Shown here: one piece after another, positions 55,308 through 63,323 of the stretch
Position numbering within the stretch: the first letter of the stretch is position 1
How the letters are laid out: each line of letters begins with the position of its first letter
NCBI GenBank assembly: GCA_963809875.1
Contig: CAWELC010000008.1
Span: forward strand, 62,001 to 126,000
Reading direction: 5' to 3'
Length of the DNA stretch: 64,000 nt
DNA from: JAFGAS01 sp963809875
GTDB taxonomy: Bacteria > Desulfobacterota > Zymogenia > Zymogenales > Zymogenaceae
Made by a program: the position numbers and the translations under genes
Notes under the pieces: model-generated
Database searches by the model: none
What the model saw: only the letters and a program-made list of their open reading frames with translations
Told to the model about the DNA's origin: nothing

Positions 55308-58300
55308 ATGGACTCAAACTTCAGAGATCAGTTCTTCGATAAAAGGACGGCCCTCTTTGAGGGTGTCCTTGCCCATGTTCGCCGAAAGGGGCTCAAGGGA
55401 AAGGATCTCTGGAGCTTGAAACGCGATTCGGTCCGTTACTGTCTGGGCGAGTCGGACTATGACATGAGGATCCCCTTCATCTTCGGGGGGGGAACCGAGG
55501 AGATCTTCGAGGAGGCGACCCGGGAACTGGCTTCGCTCATGAAGGGCCGCCTCGAGCCGTCGATGGTCTACGACAGCCACGGCTCCGTCATGATCTCGGT
55601 CCTGGATGAGCGGGTTCGTCTGCTGCCGAAGGGGTATCGAGTGCTTGGCGAGTTCAAGAACCGGCTCGAGACCGAGATTGCCGTTTCGGCCCTCTATTCC
55701 GACCCCCTGATCGACGCGGGGCTCATCGCCAGCTGGTTTACCTCGGCGCTGCACGGGCGACGGCTCATATCGGAGCTCTTTCGCATCTACAAGAAGGCAA
55801 TCGAGGAGGAGATGCATCTCGGCGGATCGGAGAGGACCTCTTTCCTCGTTCATCTGGCGGTCTCGGCCATCCTCGGAGAAAAAAAAGAGATCATCAAGGG
55901 TGTGAAGATCCGGGGAGTCTCATACGAGAAGCTTGAACGATCGATCAGCATCCTTTATTCCAGCATAGTACGCACGGTCATCACGGAGATCCTCACCACG
56001 TTCAAGGGGAAACAGCTCTCCTACGACTTCAGCGAGATGGAATATCTCCTCCTCTCCACGACAACCCCCTACTTCATCCTGAACATAAAAAGTGCAATCC
56101 TCGGCAACGACCTCAATCCTTACAACCTGACGCCCAAGATAACGGCGAGCCTGGAAGACGTATACAATCCGGCGGCCCGCAAGGCGCACACGATCGTCGA
56201 TCTGACCGCAGGGATGGTCGCTCTGATCCTGAAGGATAAGAAGCTGACCGAGCTCATTATCGAGTTCCATAATCTCGGTGCTTTTCGCGATGACATCCTC
56301 GACTATCTGATCACGTACGACAACCAGAAGGAGGGGATCCATATCCTCTTTTCCGAGATCGCCCAGGATGATAAGCTGCTGCGGGCCATCTGGGAAGATT
56401 CAAAGATAGCGTCACAGGTAGAGACGGGCCTTTCGGACCTGATAGACCGGTACCGTCGGGATGAGGCGCGTGTCAACAAGATCAGAAAGATCATCACGAA
56501 TTTCAAGACCCACCGCAGGTGGGGGCTGATCCGCCTCTTTTCCGTCGGCAAGGAAACCCTTGTCTTTCAGATCTCCGAGATCATCAAGCGGTACATCGTC
56601 TACCGCATGGATACAGGGTACGACTCCTACTTCACCGCGACCAAACGGCTGCTCGAGAACAGGAAGCGGCAGCTCCCCCTCAAAGAATTGATCAGGGAGT
56701 ACGACAACGGGAGGCTCTACCGTTTATCCGGCGATCACAAGATATTTCTCGTCAAGACCGAGGAGATGAAGGAAGGGCACCTCTTCGTCGATTTAAAGGG
56801 ATTCACCAAGCGGACGAAACGATCGGGAAGCCACGTGATGGCCGACTTTCTCAAGAACGAGTTCTTCCTGCCGATCATGAGCTCCGCCAAGGGGTACCAC
56901 CTCAAGATCGGCAGGGAGCCATCCCTCGGCATAGAGCTCAATAATCTCCTTGGTGACGCGATTTCGTTCTCGGGCAATGTGGTGGCGCTCGTGGAGCTGG
57001 CCAAGGAGATCCAGCTCATTACCTCCGAGTACAAGAAGAAGCTGCTCAGGAACAACCCCGATTTCGACGAGAAGCTCCTGCGGGAGAGCCTCCTGGCGGA
57101 CTACAGGAACGATCTTGTCAAGGCCACGAAAGAGAAGAAGCGCATCGTCAATACGATCAAGCAGCTCGATCGGATAGTCGAATCCAAGCGATCAATATCC
57201 CCCGAGGCGATGCTCGATGCCCAGATGAAGCTCTTTGATGAGACGATTCAGGGGAGTATCGACGCGATTGCCGTTGTCTCGCAAAAGATCAGGGACGCGG
57301 GAAGGAGTGCCGATCGGGATAAACAGTTGGCGCGGGAGGCCGAGCTCAGAGAGCAACTCTCGGTTATCAAGGCGGCCAAGGACGAGCTGGTTGAGGAAGT
57401 CGAAAAACAGGACCTCGTAAAGCGCTCAAAGGAATTCTATACGGAGATCTGCCAGGACGAGCTCAATCAGATCGACCGTCTCAAGGGAATGCTCTCTCAG
57501 GTTCAGACCAAGGAGCGGGAAATAACCCAGACCTATTACGAGCGGATTGGGGAGATATCGGACCTCGGCGTCAATACGGGCCTCTATATATCCTACGGCG
57601 GAATTTCGGAAGTGATCACGCTCTATGACGACCTGTGGGGCGATATCAAGGTGAGCATCGCCGACAAGATCAACGAGGCGTCCCGGGGGGCCCAGAGAAA
57701 CAAGAACATTAAGAAGCGTATCGAGCGCTACCTCGAGAAGAGGAGGATGGAAACTCACAACCCGAATCTGATCTATCCGTTCGAAGTGATCGTCGGCAAT
57801 ACACTGTCGATTATCCAGCCGCTGGATGAAGAGGGAGACCGCTTCCTCAAGCCGGCCCTTGAGGTTCCTCGGCCCGGGCATGCCGATCTCACCGGGGACG
57901 AGACCGGGGCACGCGGAACAGGTACCGGGGCAGGGGTCTTTGGAGACGACGGAGATCTCGTGGACGAAGGATTTATCTCCGAGAGCACCGATATCTACAA
58001 CCTTGGCGAGGCCCTGTCCGAAGATGCGCTGCGCGAGTATATCAGGGGCAGCCGGGACCGGTTCTATTTCTTTGACAGGCGCGTCCAACGCGCCGATCTT
58101 AACCCCGAATTCGGCACGGTATTCGCCTACGACGGCACGGAAATATACCTCATCTTCGGCGTCGAACAGGGAGGTGAGGGGAGGCACGTGGAGATGTTCC
58201 GATACGCCGGGATACTGGATTACGCCGGCACGCTGAAGCGGGAAGTGACGGAGGTCTACGAGATCGTGCGGCCGGACTCGCTCTTTTACCTCTTTATCAT

Positions 58301-58376
58301 GGATCGGTTCTTCGAGAGGTGGTACGAGGCATCGCGGAGCGTGGATGATGTACGGGATGGGCTTCTGGGTACATAG
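55308..58376 (+). CDS. Large protein with divergent, interrupted class III nucleotidyl cyclase-like domain
   Basis: Intact 1022-residue protein with no signal or membrane helix; I recognise no family over its length. Residues 1-480 are helical. At 492-500 LFVDLKGFT and at 548-552 LGDAI match the two metal-Asp motifs of class III nucleotidyl cyclases (D495, D550), spaced 55 apart. A charged, probably coiled-coil region of about 170 residues follows (to about 745). Then NTGLYISYGG (756-765) and DDLWGDIKVSIADKINEASR (774-793) resemble the second half of the cyclase fold, where the usual Asn and Arg would be S783 and K787. The last 200 residues are a further unknown domain with an acidic linker near 870-895. 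The start has AAGAGG upstream, and the radical SAM gene ends 17 bases before it. Enzymatic activity is doubtful. Confidence 0.6.
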   Translation: MDSNFRDQFFDKRTALFEGVLAHVRRKGLKGKDLWSLKRDSVRYCLGESDYDMRIPFIFGGGTEEIFEEATRELASLMKGRLEPSMVYDSHGSVMISVLDERVRLLPKGYRVLGEFKNRLETEIAVSALYSDPLIDAGLIASWFTSALHGRRLISELFRIYKKAIEEEMHLGGSERTSFLVHLAVSAILGEKKEIIKGVKIRGVSYEKLERSISILYSSIVRTVITEILTTFKGKQLSYDFSEMEYLLLSTTTPYFILNIKSAILGNDLNPYNLTPKITASLEDVYNPAARKAHTIVDLTAGMVALILKDKKLTELIIEFHNLGAFRDDILDYLITYDNQKEGIHILFSEIAQDDKLLRAIWEDSKIASQVETGLSDLIDRYRRDEARVNKIRKIITNFKTHRRWGLIRLFSVGKETLVFQISEIIKRYIVYRMDTGYDSYFTATKRLLENRKRQLPLKELIREYDNGRLYRLSGDHKIFLVKTEEMKEGHLFVDLKGFTKRTKRSGSHVMADFLKNEFFLPIMSSAKGYHLKIGREPSLGIELNNLLGDAISFSGNVVALVELAKEIQLITSEYKKKLLRNNPDFDEKLLRESLLADYRNDLVKATKEKKRIVNTIKQLDRIVESKRSISPEAMLDAQMKLFDETIQGSIDAIAVVSQKIRDAGRSADRDKQLAREAELREQLSVIKAAKDELVEEVEKQDLVKRSKEFYTEICQDELNQIDRLKGMLSQVQTKEREITQTYYERIGEISDLGVNTGLYISYGGISEVITLYDDLWGDIKVSIADKINEASRGAQRNKNIKKRIERYLEKRRMETHNPNLIYPFEVIVGNTLSIIQPLDEEGDRFLKPALEVPRPGHADLTGDETGARGTGTGAGVFGDDGDLVDEGFISESTDIYNLGEALSEDALREYIRGSRDRFYFFDRRVQRADLNPEFGTVFAYDGTEIYLIFGVEQGGEGRHVEMFRYAGILDYAGTLKREVTEVYEIVRPDSLFYLFIMDRFFERWYEASRSVDDVRDGLLGT

Positions 58377-58418
58377 TGCTCCCCCGGAAGTCCGAATCGC
58401 AAGCGAGGAATCTTACTC

Positions 58419-58874
58419 ATGGACGCTACCCTCGGAAGAGACCTCGTCGGGGAGATCCAGGAACTGGTGGACCGGGAAACGGAGGCGTGGAACACGAAGG
58501 ACGCCGAAACGCTTGTTTCGCTCTTCCACCCCGACATGATCTGGCCCTGGCCGCCGGACAATCGGACCCATGACCCGATGAGCTGGCTATTCGTGCAGGG
58601 AAGGTATGACCGCGCCAGGTGGCGCGATGGATGGCGGAGGCTGTTTGACACGCATGACCTTGTGCACAACCGGCGAAGGACCGTCCGCATCGCGGTCTCT
58701 CAAGAGGGCGACGGGGCGTTTGCCGTGGTGGACGTCGATACCCTGTGGAGCCATAAGGTAACGGGAGAGGCGTTCCACTGGAAGGGGCGGGCCTGTAAGG
58801 GCTACACAAAAACGGCCGAAGGATGGAAGATGATCATGCACACGGGACTGCTGGAGTACGGGAGCGGTACCTGA
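58419..58874 (+). CDS. NTF2-like (SnoaL/DUF4440-type) protein
   Basis: 151 residues. LVDRETEAWNTKDAETLVSL and FHPDMIWPWPPDNRTHDP open the cone-shaped NTF2-like fold; AFAVVDVDTLWSHKVTGEAF, HWKGRACKGYTKTAEGWKMI and MHTGLLEY finish it. Proteins of this type are isomerases, binding proteins or of unknown role. AGGAA precedes the ATG at 58419. It starts 42 bases after the cyclase-like gene and could share its transcript. Intact. Confidence 0.8.
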   Translation: MDATLGRDLVGEIQELVDRETEAWNTKDAETLVSLFHPDMIWPWPPDNRTHDPMSWLFVQGRYDRARWRDGWRRLFDTHDLVHNRRRTVRIAVSQEGDGAFAVVDVDTLWSHKVTGEAFHWKGRACKGYTKTAEGWKMIMHTGLLEYGSGT

Positions 58875-58952
58875 CGGCCTGGATAGGATACGTGAAATAG
58901 GGCGGGATAGGGCGTCCCACACGGAAACGATCCGCCCCGATGCCCAACGAAG

Positions 58953-58979
58953 AAAACCGCCTTTCGGCGGTTTTATTAT
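58953..58979. terminator. Bidirectional terminator between the NTF2-like gene and tRNA-Glu
   Basis: AAAACCGCC (58953-58961) and GGCGG with TTTT (58966-58974) form a stem with flanking A- and T-runs, which works on both strands. On the minus strand it begins right after the tRNA CCA end and has a GAAA loop. Confidence 0.88.
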
Positions 58980-59055
58980 TGGTAGTCCCAACGGGTTTCG
59001 AACCCGTGTCTCCGGCGTGAGAGGCCAGTATCCTAGACCACTAGACGATGGGACC
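58980..59055 (-). tRNA. tRNA-Glu (anticodon CTC)
   Basis: A 76-nt cloverleaf with encoded CCA. The acceptor begins GGTCCCAT at 59055, the anticodon loop is CTCTCAC with CTC, and the T-arm is ACGGG TTCGAAA CCCGT. The first acceptor pair is G-U. It reads GAG codons. Confidence 0.93.
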
Positions 59056-59072
59056 GCAAAAGTAATTTTGTT

Positions 59073-59101
59073 ATGATATGGTCGTTTCGCCGTTTTGTCA
59101 A
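59073..59101 (-). promoter_or_regulatory. Promoter of tRNA-Glu
   Basis: On the minus strand TTGACA (59096-59101) and TATCAT (59073-59078) are 17 bases apart, ending 18 bases before the tRNA. The remaining bases to 59268 hold nothing recognisable. Confidence 0.8.
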
Positions 59102-59268
59102 CAGAAAAAGAACTCGGGAGGAAATCCCGATCATAGAAGTCCTTTTGTTTCCGCTATCTGAGAGGCGGCGGGCCGGGCCTTACCGCGCCCAGCCAAACCG
59201 GCACAACGGCCGGGTCGCATCGTTGAGGCCGGGCGGAACGTCACCCACTTGCCGCCCGTCCGACGCCC

Positions 59269-60225
59269 TCATGCGGCGCCGGGCGTTTCGTCCGTGTTCT
59301 GAACGTAGCGGTGGGCCCGTTTCCATCGTTCGTGGAGCCACCACCATTCGGTGGGGTTTTCGAGGACCTCCTTCTCGATGACGGCACTGAAGCGTTTGAG
59401 GTTCCTGTCAACGTCCTGTTCTTTGTCGCCGGTATATTCGAGCTCGATCGGTTCCTTGATGATGATGGTGTGCCTGAGCCATCCGTCTCTCCTGACGTAG
59501 ACGGGCACGACGACGGCGCCGGTCCGCAGCGCCAGCACGGCCGGCCCCCTGGCGGTGGCGGCCTTGACGCCGAAGAACTCCACCCCCACGTCGCCCTCCC
59601 GCGTGTTTTGATCCAGCGCGATCCAGAGAATTTCCTTCTTCCTCAGGGCGCCGATCGAGCGCTTGATCGCCTCGCTGCGTGGTTTGAGGGGTACGGGGTT
59701 GAGGCCCATGTCCCGGTTCAACTCTATGATGAAGTCCTGGAAGTTCTTGGCTTCGGGCTGCTTGAACACGTAGTGGATCGGGTAGCCGCGCAGCGTGAGG
59801 GCCATAATCAGGACGAGGAAATTGCCCACGTGGCTGCCGAGCATAAGGACGGGTCTGCCCTGTTTCAAGATCTCTTTTAGATAGTCTTCTCCCTGGATCC
59901 GGGTCTTTCTGACCTTTGTATACGGGGGGCGGCAGAAAACCGTCATCTCTACCATCATGCGGATGACGTTAATCATGCTCTCTTTGGCGATCGCCTTCAA
60001 TTCTCTCTCGGGGAGCGTGTCCTTATAGACGATGCGGAGGTTTTTCATGGAGAGCCGCCGCCAGGGAACGCCGACGATCCAGAAGAAGCGGCCGAGGATC
60101 TCCGCCGCGGCGTGGGCGACAGGATCGGGCATCCGCATGATCAGGTAAAAGAGGGGCCGCGCGGGAACCGACGCGATCGCCGAGCCGAAGCGCCTGAGCT
60201 TTCTGAAGTGATAAGACTTTGCCAT
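59269..60225 (-). CDS. LPLAT family acyltransferase (HtrB/LpxL-like)
   Basis: 318 residues. One hydrophobic start, then RLSMKNLRIVYKDTLPEREL and ILKQGRPVLMLGSHVGNFLV with the catalytic His, typical of the lysophospholipid/lipid A acyltransferase superfamily. RSIGALRKKEILWIALDQNT and GVEFFGVKAATARGPAVLAL, GAVVVPVYVRRDGWLRHTII and ENPTEWWWLHERWKR follow the lauroyl/myristoyl transferase pattern. The acceptor may be lipid A or a lysolipid. Its ATG abuts the acyl-CoA synthetase stop, so one transcript makes an acyl donor activator and an acyltransferase. Intact. Confidence 0.85.
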   Translation of the reverse strand: MAKSYHFRKLRRFGSAIASVPARPLFYLIMRMPDPVAHAAAEILGRFFWIVGVPWRRLSMKNLRIVYKDTLPERELKAIAKESMINVIRMMVEMTVFCRPPYTKVRKTRIQGEDYLKEILKQGRPVLMLGSHVGNFLVLIMALTLRGYPIHYVFKQPEAKNFQDFIIELNRDMGLNPVPLKPRSEAIKRSIGALRKKEILWIALDQNTREGDVGVEFFGVKAATARGPAVLALRTGAVVVPVYVRRDGWLRHTIIIKEPIELEYTGDKEQDVDRNLKRFSAVIEKEVLENPTEWWWLHERWKRAHRYVQNTDETPGAA

Positions 60226-61746
60226 CTAAACGGCCGACTCGATGAGGGCCTTCTTATTGACTTTTCCCGGCCCCACCATAGGAAGGGCGTCGATGAAACG
60301 AACCATCTTGGGAACCTTGTAGTCGGCCATCTTCTCCCGGCAATACTTTACGATATCGCTCTCGGTAACCTCGGAGCCCGGCCGTTTGACGACGAAGGCC
60401 GAGAGGACCTCGCCCCGCTTCGGATCGGGGATGCCCACCACGGCAGCGTCCATGATGGACTGATGGGCCACCAGGACGTTTTCGACTTCGGCCGGAAAGA
60501 CATTGATACCGCCGGTGATGATGATGTCCTTGGACCGGCCGAGGTGATAGATGAAGCCGTCCGAGTCGATCCTTCCCAGGTCTCCGGTCCAGAACCAGCC
60601 GCCTTTGATGACCTTTGCGGTTTCATCAGGAAGCTTATAATAACCCTTCATGATCTGGGGCCCCCGCGCCACAATCTCTCCGGGGCTGTCCGGCGCGACG
60701 GGGGCTCCTTTTTCGTCAACGATCTTGAGCTCAACGCCCGGGACGGCCTTTCCGACCGAGCCCAGCTTTTCGTCGGCGTATTTGAGGGGGACCAGTGTCA
60801 GCAACGGTGACGTCTCGGTCAATCCGTAACCCTGGATGACCTTAAGGTGGGGCAGCCGTCTCCGATATTCTTCCATGAGGGCTTTCGGGACGCTCATGCC
60901 CATCATCGAGATATACTTGAGGGAAGAGAGGTCATATTTCTCGAGCTTCGGGTCGGCCAGGAGCATCTGGCTGATCGGAGGGACGCTGTTGAAGAGGTTG
61001 ACTTTCTCCCGCTCGACACTCTTCCAGACGTTATCGGGGCGCCAGCTCTCAAAGATGACCAGGGCGTTGCCGTACTTGAGCTGCGTGTTGACGAGAATCG
61101 GCCCCGTGATGTGGCTCATCGGCAGGATACAGGCCATAACGGTGTCAGTGGTGCAGTACTCGGGGATAATTGCGTTAAGGGACCGGGGGAAGAGGTCCAG
61201 GTGCCGATACTGGAGAATGACCCCCTTGGGTCTCCCGGTGCTCCCGGAGGTATAGAGAAAAAGGGCCTCGTCCTCATCGGAAATGGGGATAGCCGGCTCA
61301 TCCGCGTTACCCCCGGCCGTGAAATCGGCGTAGTCGGTGTCCGGCGATTTATCACCCTCTCCGATGATAACCAGTTTCCTGACCGTTTTCGGCAGCTCTC
61401 CGGCCGCCTTGATCGGCTTTGCCATGTCGACTGTGGTAAAGATGACGGACGCATCCGAATCTGAGATGATATGTTTGAGCTCGTCACCGATGATGCGGAA
61501 ATCGATGGGGACGCAGATGACGCCGGCCGAGAGGGCGCCCAGGTATATCTCCACGAATTCGGGGATGTTGGGCAGGTAGGTAAGGACCTTGTCTCCCTTC
61601 GTGAGGCCCGCTTTTTGGAGTGCGGAAGCGATCTTGAAGGCGCGCTCTTTAAGCTCGAGGAAGGTGATCTTCCGCGCCCCATAGATGATCGCGTTCTTTT
61701 TCGGGAGCCTTTCGGCCGTCTTCTTGAGTTCTTCTCTGATGTTCAT
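60226..61746 (-). CDS. Acyl-CoA synthetase (AMP-forming)
   Basis: Intact 506-residue member of the ANL superfamily activating a carboxylic acid, probably a fatty acid, with ATP and CoA. The phosphate loop is LYTSGSTGRPKGVILQYRH; YGLTETSPLLTLVPL, WFWTGDLGRIDSDGFIYHLG and SKDIIITGGINVFPAEVE are the conserved blocks, and the catalytic Lys is in GPGKVNKKALIE. The chain preference cannot be told. It stands between a PadR regulator gene upstream and the LPLAT gene. GAGGAGGATACCCATATG gives its ribosome site. Confidence 0.93.
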   Translation of the reverse strand: MNIREELKKTAERLPKKNAIIYGARKITFLELKERAFKIASALQKAGLTKGDKVLTYLPNIPEFVEIYLGALSAGVICVPIDFRIIGDELKHIISDSDASVIFTTVDMAKPIKAAGELPKTVRKLVIIGEGDKSPDTDYADFTAGGNADEPAIPISDEDEALFLYTSGSTGRPKGVILQYRHLDLFPRSLNAIIPEYCTTDTVMACILPMSHITGPILVNTQLKYGNALVIFESWRPDNVWKSVEREKVNLFNSVPPISQMLLADPKLEKYDLSSLKYISMMGMSVPKALMEEYRRRLPHLKVIQGYGLTETSPLLTLVPLKYADEKLGSVGKAVPGVELKIVDEKGAPVAPDSPGEIVARGPQIMKGYYKLPDETAKVIKGGWFWTGDLGRIDSDGFIYHLGRSKDIIITGGINVFPAEVENVLVAHQSIMDAAVVGIPDPKRGEVLSAFVVKRPGSEVTESDIVKYCREKMADYKVPKMVRFIDALPMVGPGKVNKKALIESAV

Positions 61747-62232
61747 ATGGGTATCCTCCTCAAAGAGGTGCTCTACTTAAAATTAACTATTTAACTTATC
61801 TTGAAAAAAAATACAACAAAAAAATTCATAAATTTCGTTTTTTGGCGGCGATTCGAAACTTCGAAGCGTCTCACGCCGCCCCATCCGCCTGCCGGTCAGG
61901 GGACGTGGAAAGATGCGTCGGGGTGTCTCGTGCCCGGGACGTCGTCCGGTCTCTCGATGTTACCCGGAGCAGGAGCAGGAGGCGACGGTTGCCTCTATTC
62001 GACCGGCTCCGGATGGGGGGAGCAGACACGATCGGCTCATCCGGCTTGGCGGGTGACTGCCTGCGGGGTGACCGTTCACCGGCAATGAGACGGGCGACGG
62101 GAAGGATGACCCGGCGGAAACGGACAAAGCGGGTTGCCTGCGGCCATGGATCTGTCCCGGGGCGGTACTGGCGAATTGGCCGAATTCAGGGGGCGGTGGG
62201 GACGGGCTCGGTCTTCAGACGTGGGTGACGGA
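61747..62232. other. Intergenic stretch between padR and the acyl-CoA synthetase
   Basis: No gene is supported. The 70 bases next to the synthetase start are AT-rich (61770-61840) and probably contain its promoter on the minus strand. The rest is GC-rich with no family-like reading frame. Confidence 0.5.
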
Positions 62233-62754
62233 TTAAGTCTCTTTGAGTGTCTCGGCCACGTCCTTGAGGAATTGGAGCTCGGTTTCGGCAAGCTTAATGT
62301 TGTGCGAGATGATGATGGATTCCTTTCCCCTCGGCTCCCTGTTTTCGGCGGATCTCTCCTGGGCTTTCAGGAAGAAGATCAGCTTCCTCAATTCGCGGGA
62401 TCGATCGGCAAGCTTTTCCACGGCCTCGTCCCGGTCAAGCATATCGATGAAGTAGAGGGAGATATCGATATTGAGAAGGGGGCGCTTGTTATTGCTCATG
62501 TTGGAAAGGAGGAGCTCCCTGAATTCCTTTCTGCCTTTGTCGGTGAGGGAATAGAGGTTTTTCTGCGGGCGTTTCGTGTCCGAGACGATCTTAAAGGTCA
62601 CGAGGCCTTCTTTTTCCATCTTGTTAAGGGTGTAATAGATGGAGGTGTTGTCGACGTTGATCAGGTTGGAGAGGTCTTTCTCGATCATCTTGCGCAGATT
62701 ATACCCGTGGTTGTCTTCCTTCATGAGGAGGCCCATGAGAATCAGTTTCAGCAT
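62233..62754 (-). CDS. PadR family transcriptional regulator
   Basis: 173 residues. The winged helix is LILMGLLMKEDNHGYNLRKM through IYYTLNKMEKEGLVTFKIVS and PQKNLYSLTDKGRKEFRELL. A helical C-terminal dimer domain follows (RSRELRKLIFFLKAQERSAE, KLAETELQFLKDVAETLK). PadR proteins commonly repress a neighbouring gene and respond to a small ligand. Being directly upstream of the acyl-CoA synthetase and LPLAT on the same strand, it may control them, possibly with a fatty acid or its CoA ester as signal; this is inference. Intact. Confidence 0.88.
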   Translation of the reverse strand: MLKLILMGLLMKEDNHGYNLRKMIEKDLSNLINVDNTSIYYTLNKMEKEGLVTFKIVSDTKRPQKNLYSLTDKGRKEFRELLLSNMSNNKRPLLNIDISLYFIDMLDRDEAVEKLADRSRELRKLIFFLKAQERSAENREPRGKESIIISHNIKLAETELQFLKDVAETLKET

Positions 62755-62785
62755 CTTCTCACTCTCGGGAAATAGGGTTGGGAAA

Positions 62786-62830
62786 TAATATATTAAGTTG
62801 TATATATCACGTTTCTCTATTAATGGTCAA
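62786..62830 (-). promoter_or_regulatory. padR promoter with AT-rich palindromic operator candidate
   Basis: On the minus strand TTGACC (62825-62830) and TATATA (62801-62806) are 18 bases apart. Just after them, ATATAT-TAAGTTG-TATATAT (62788-62807) is a near-symmetric element overlapping the -10 box, a suitable place for autoregulation. Confidence 0.45.
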
Positions 62831-63037
62831 TATATTTTAGAGATATTTAGTTATTTCGGGGATATTTAATTCCGATTCTCCAATCGACGGCGGGCGCCGG
62901 ACAGGCAAGGAGTCATCGGACAGAAAGGCCCGGCTCGTGACCGCAAAGGGCTCTGCCGCGATCGGTCTTTCTATCGGCACAGGGGTCCCGTGGGTCGGGA
63001 AGGTGAGGGTATGCCTGAGCGCGACGAAACTAACTAT

Positions 63038-63066
63038 TGACAAAACCATGGGGAGGTGTTACATAG
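63038..63066 (+). promoter_or_regulatory. Promoter of tRNA-Ala
   Basis: TTGACA (63038-63043) and TACATA (63061-63066) are 17 bases apart, ending 10 bases before the tRNA. The sequence from 62870 to 63030 holds nothing recognisable. Confidence 0.75.
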
Positions 63067-63076
63067 GGAAAACAGT

Positions 63077-63152
63077 GGGGATGTAGCTCAGCTGGGAGAG
63101 CGCGGCGTTCGCAACGCTGAGGTCGTGGGTTCGAGTCCCATCATCTCCACCA
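63077..63152 (+). tRNA. tRNA-Ala (anticodon CGC)
   Basis: A 76-nt cloverleaf with encoded CCA. The acceptor GGGGATG pairs with CATCTCC and so has the G3-U70 pair that marks alanine tRNAs. The D-arm is GCTC AGCTGGGA GAGC, the anticodon loop TTCGCAA with CGC, and the T-loop TTCGAGT. Confidence 0.95.
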
Positions 63153-63167
63153 AATCGAACCGTAAAG

Positions 63168-63197
63168 AGGAAGAGGATGCTCTTCCTTTTCTTTTTG
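63168..63197 (+). terminator. Terminator after tRNA-Ala
   Basis: AGGAAGAG (63168-63175) and CTCTTCCT (63180-63187) form an 8-bp stem with a 4-nt loop, followed by TTTCTTTTT. Confidence 0.85.
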
Positions 63198-63323
63198 GGG
63201 AGCGGCCTCGCGAAAGGAGACCGTTCCCCTTCATCGGCGCCCGGGTCCGTATGCGGGCAAGGGGAATGGTCCTTCATCGATCCCCCTTGCGGCTCCGGCC
63301 GCAATGCGCGCGCTGCCAGGCGC

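Noticed and set aside
62837..63049. 70-residue open frame on the minus strand
   Set aside because: It starts near the tRNA promoter, has no ribosome site and shows no motif.
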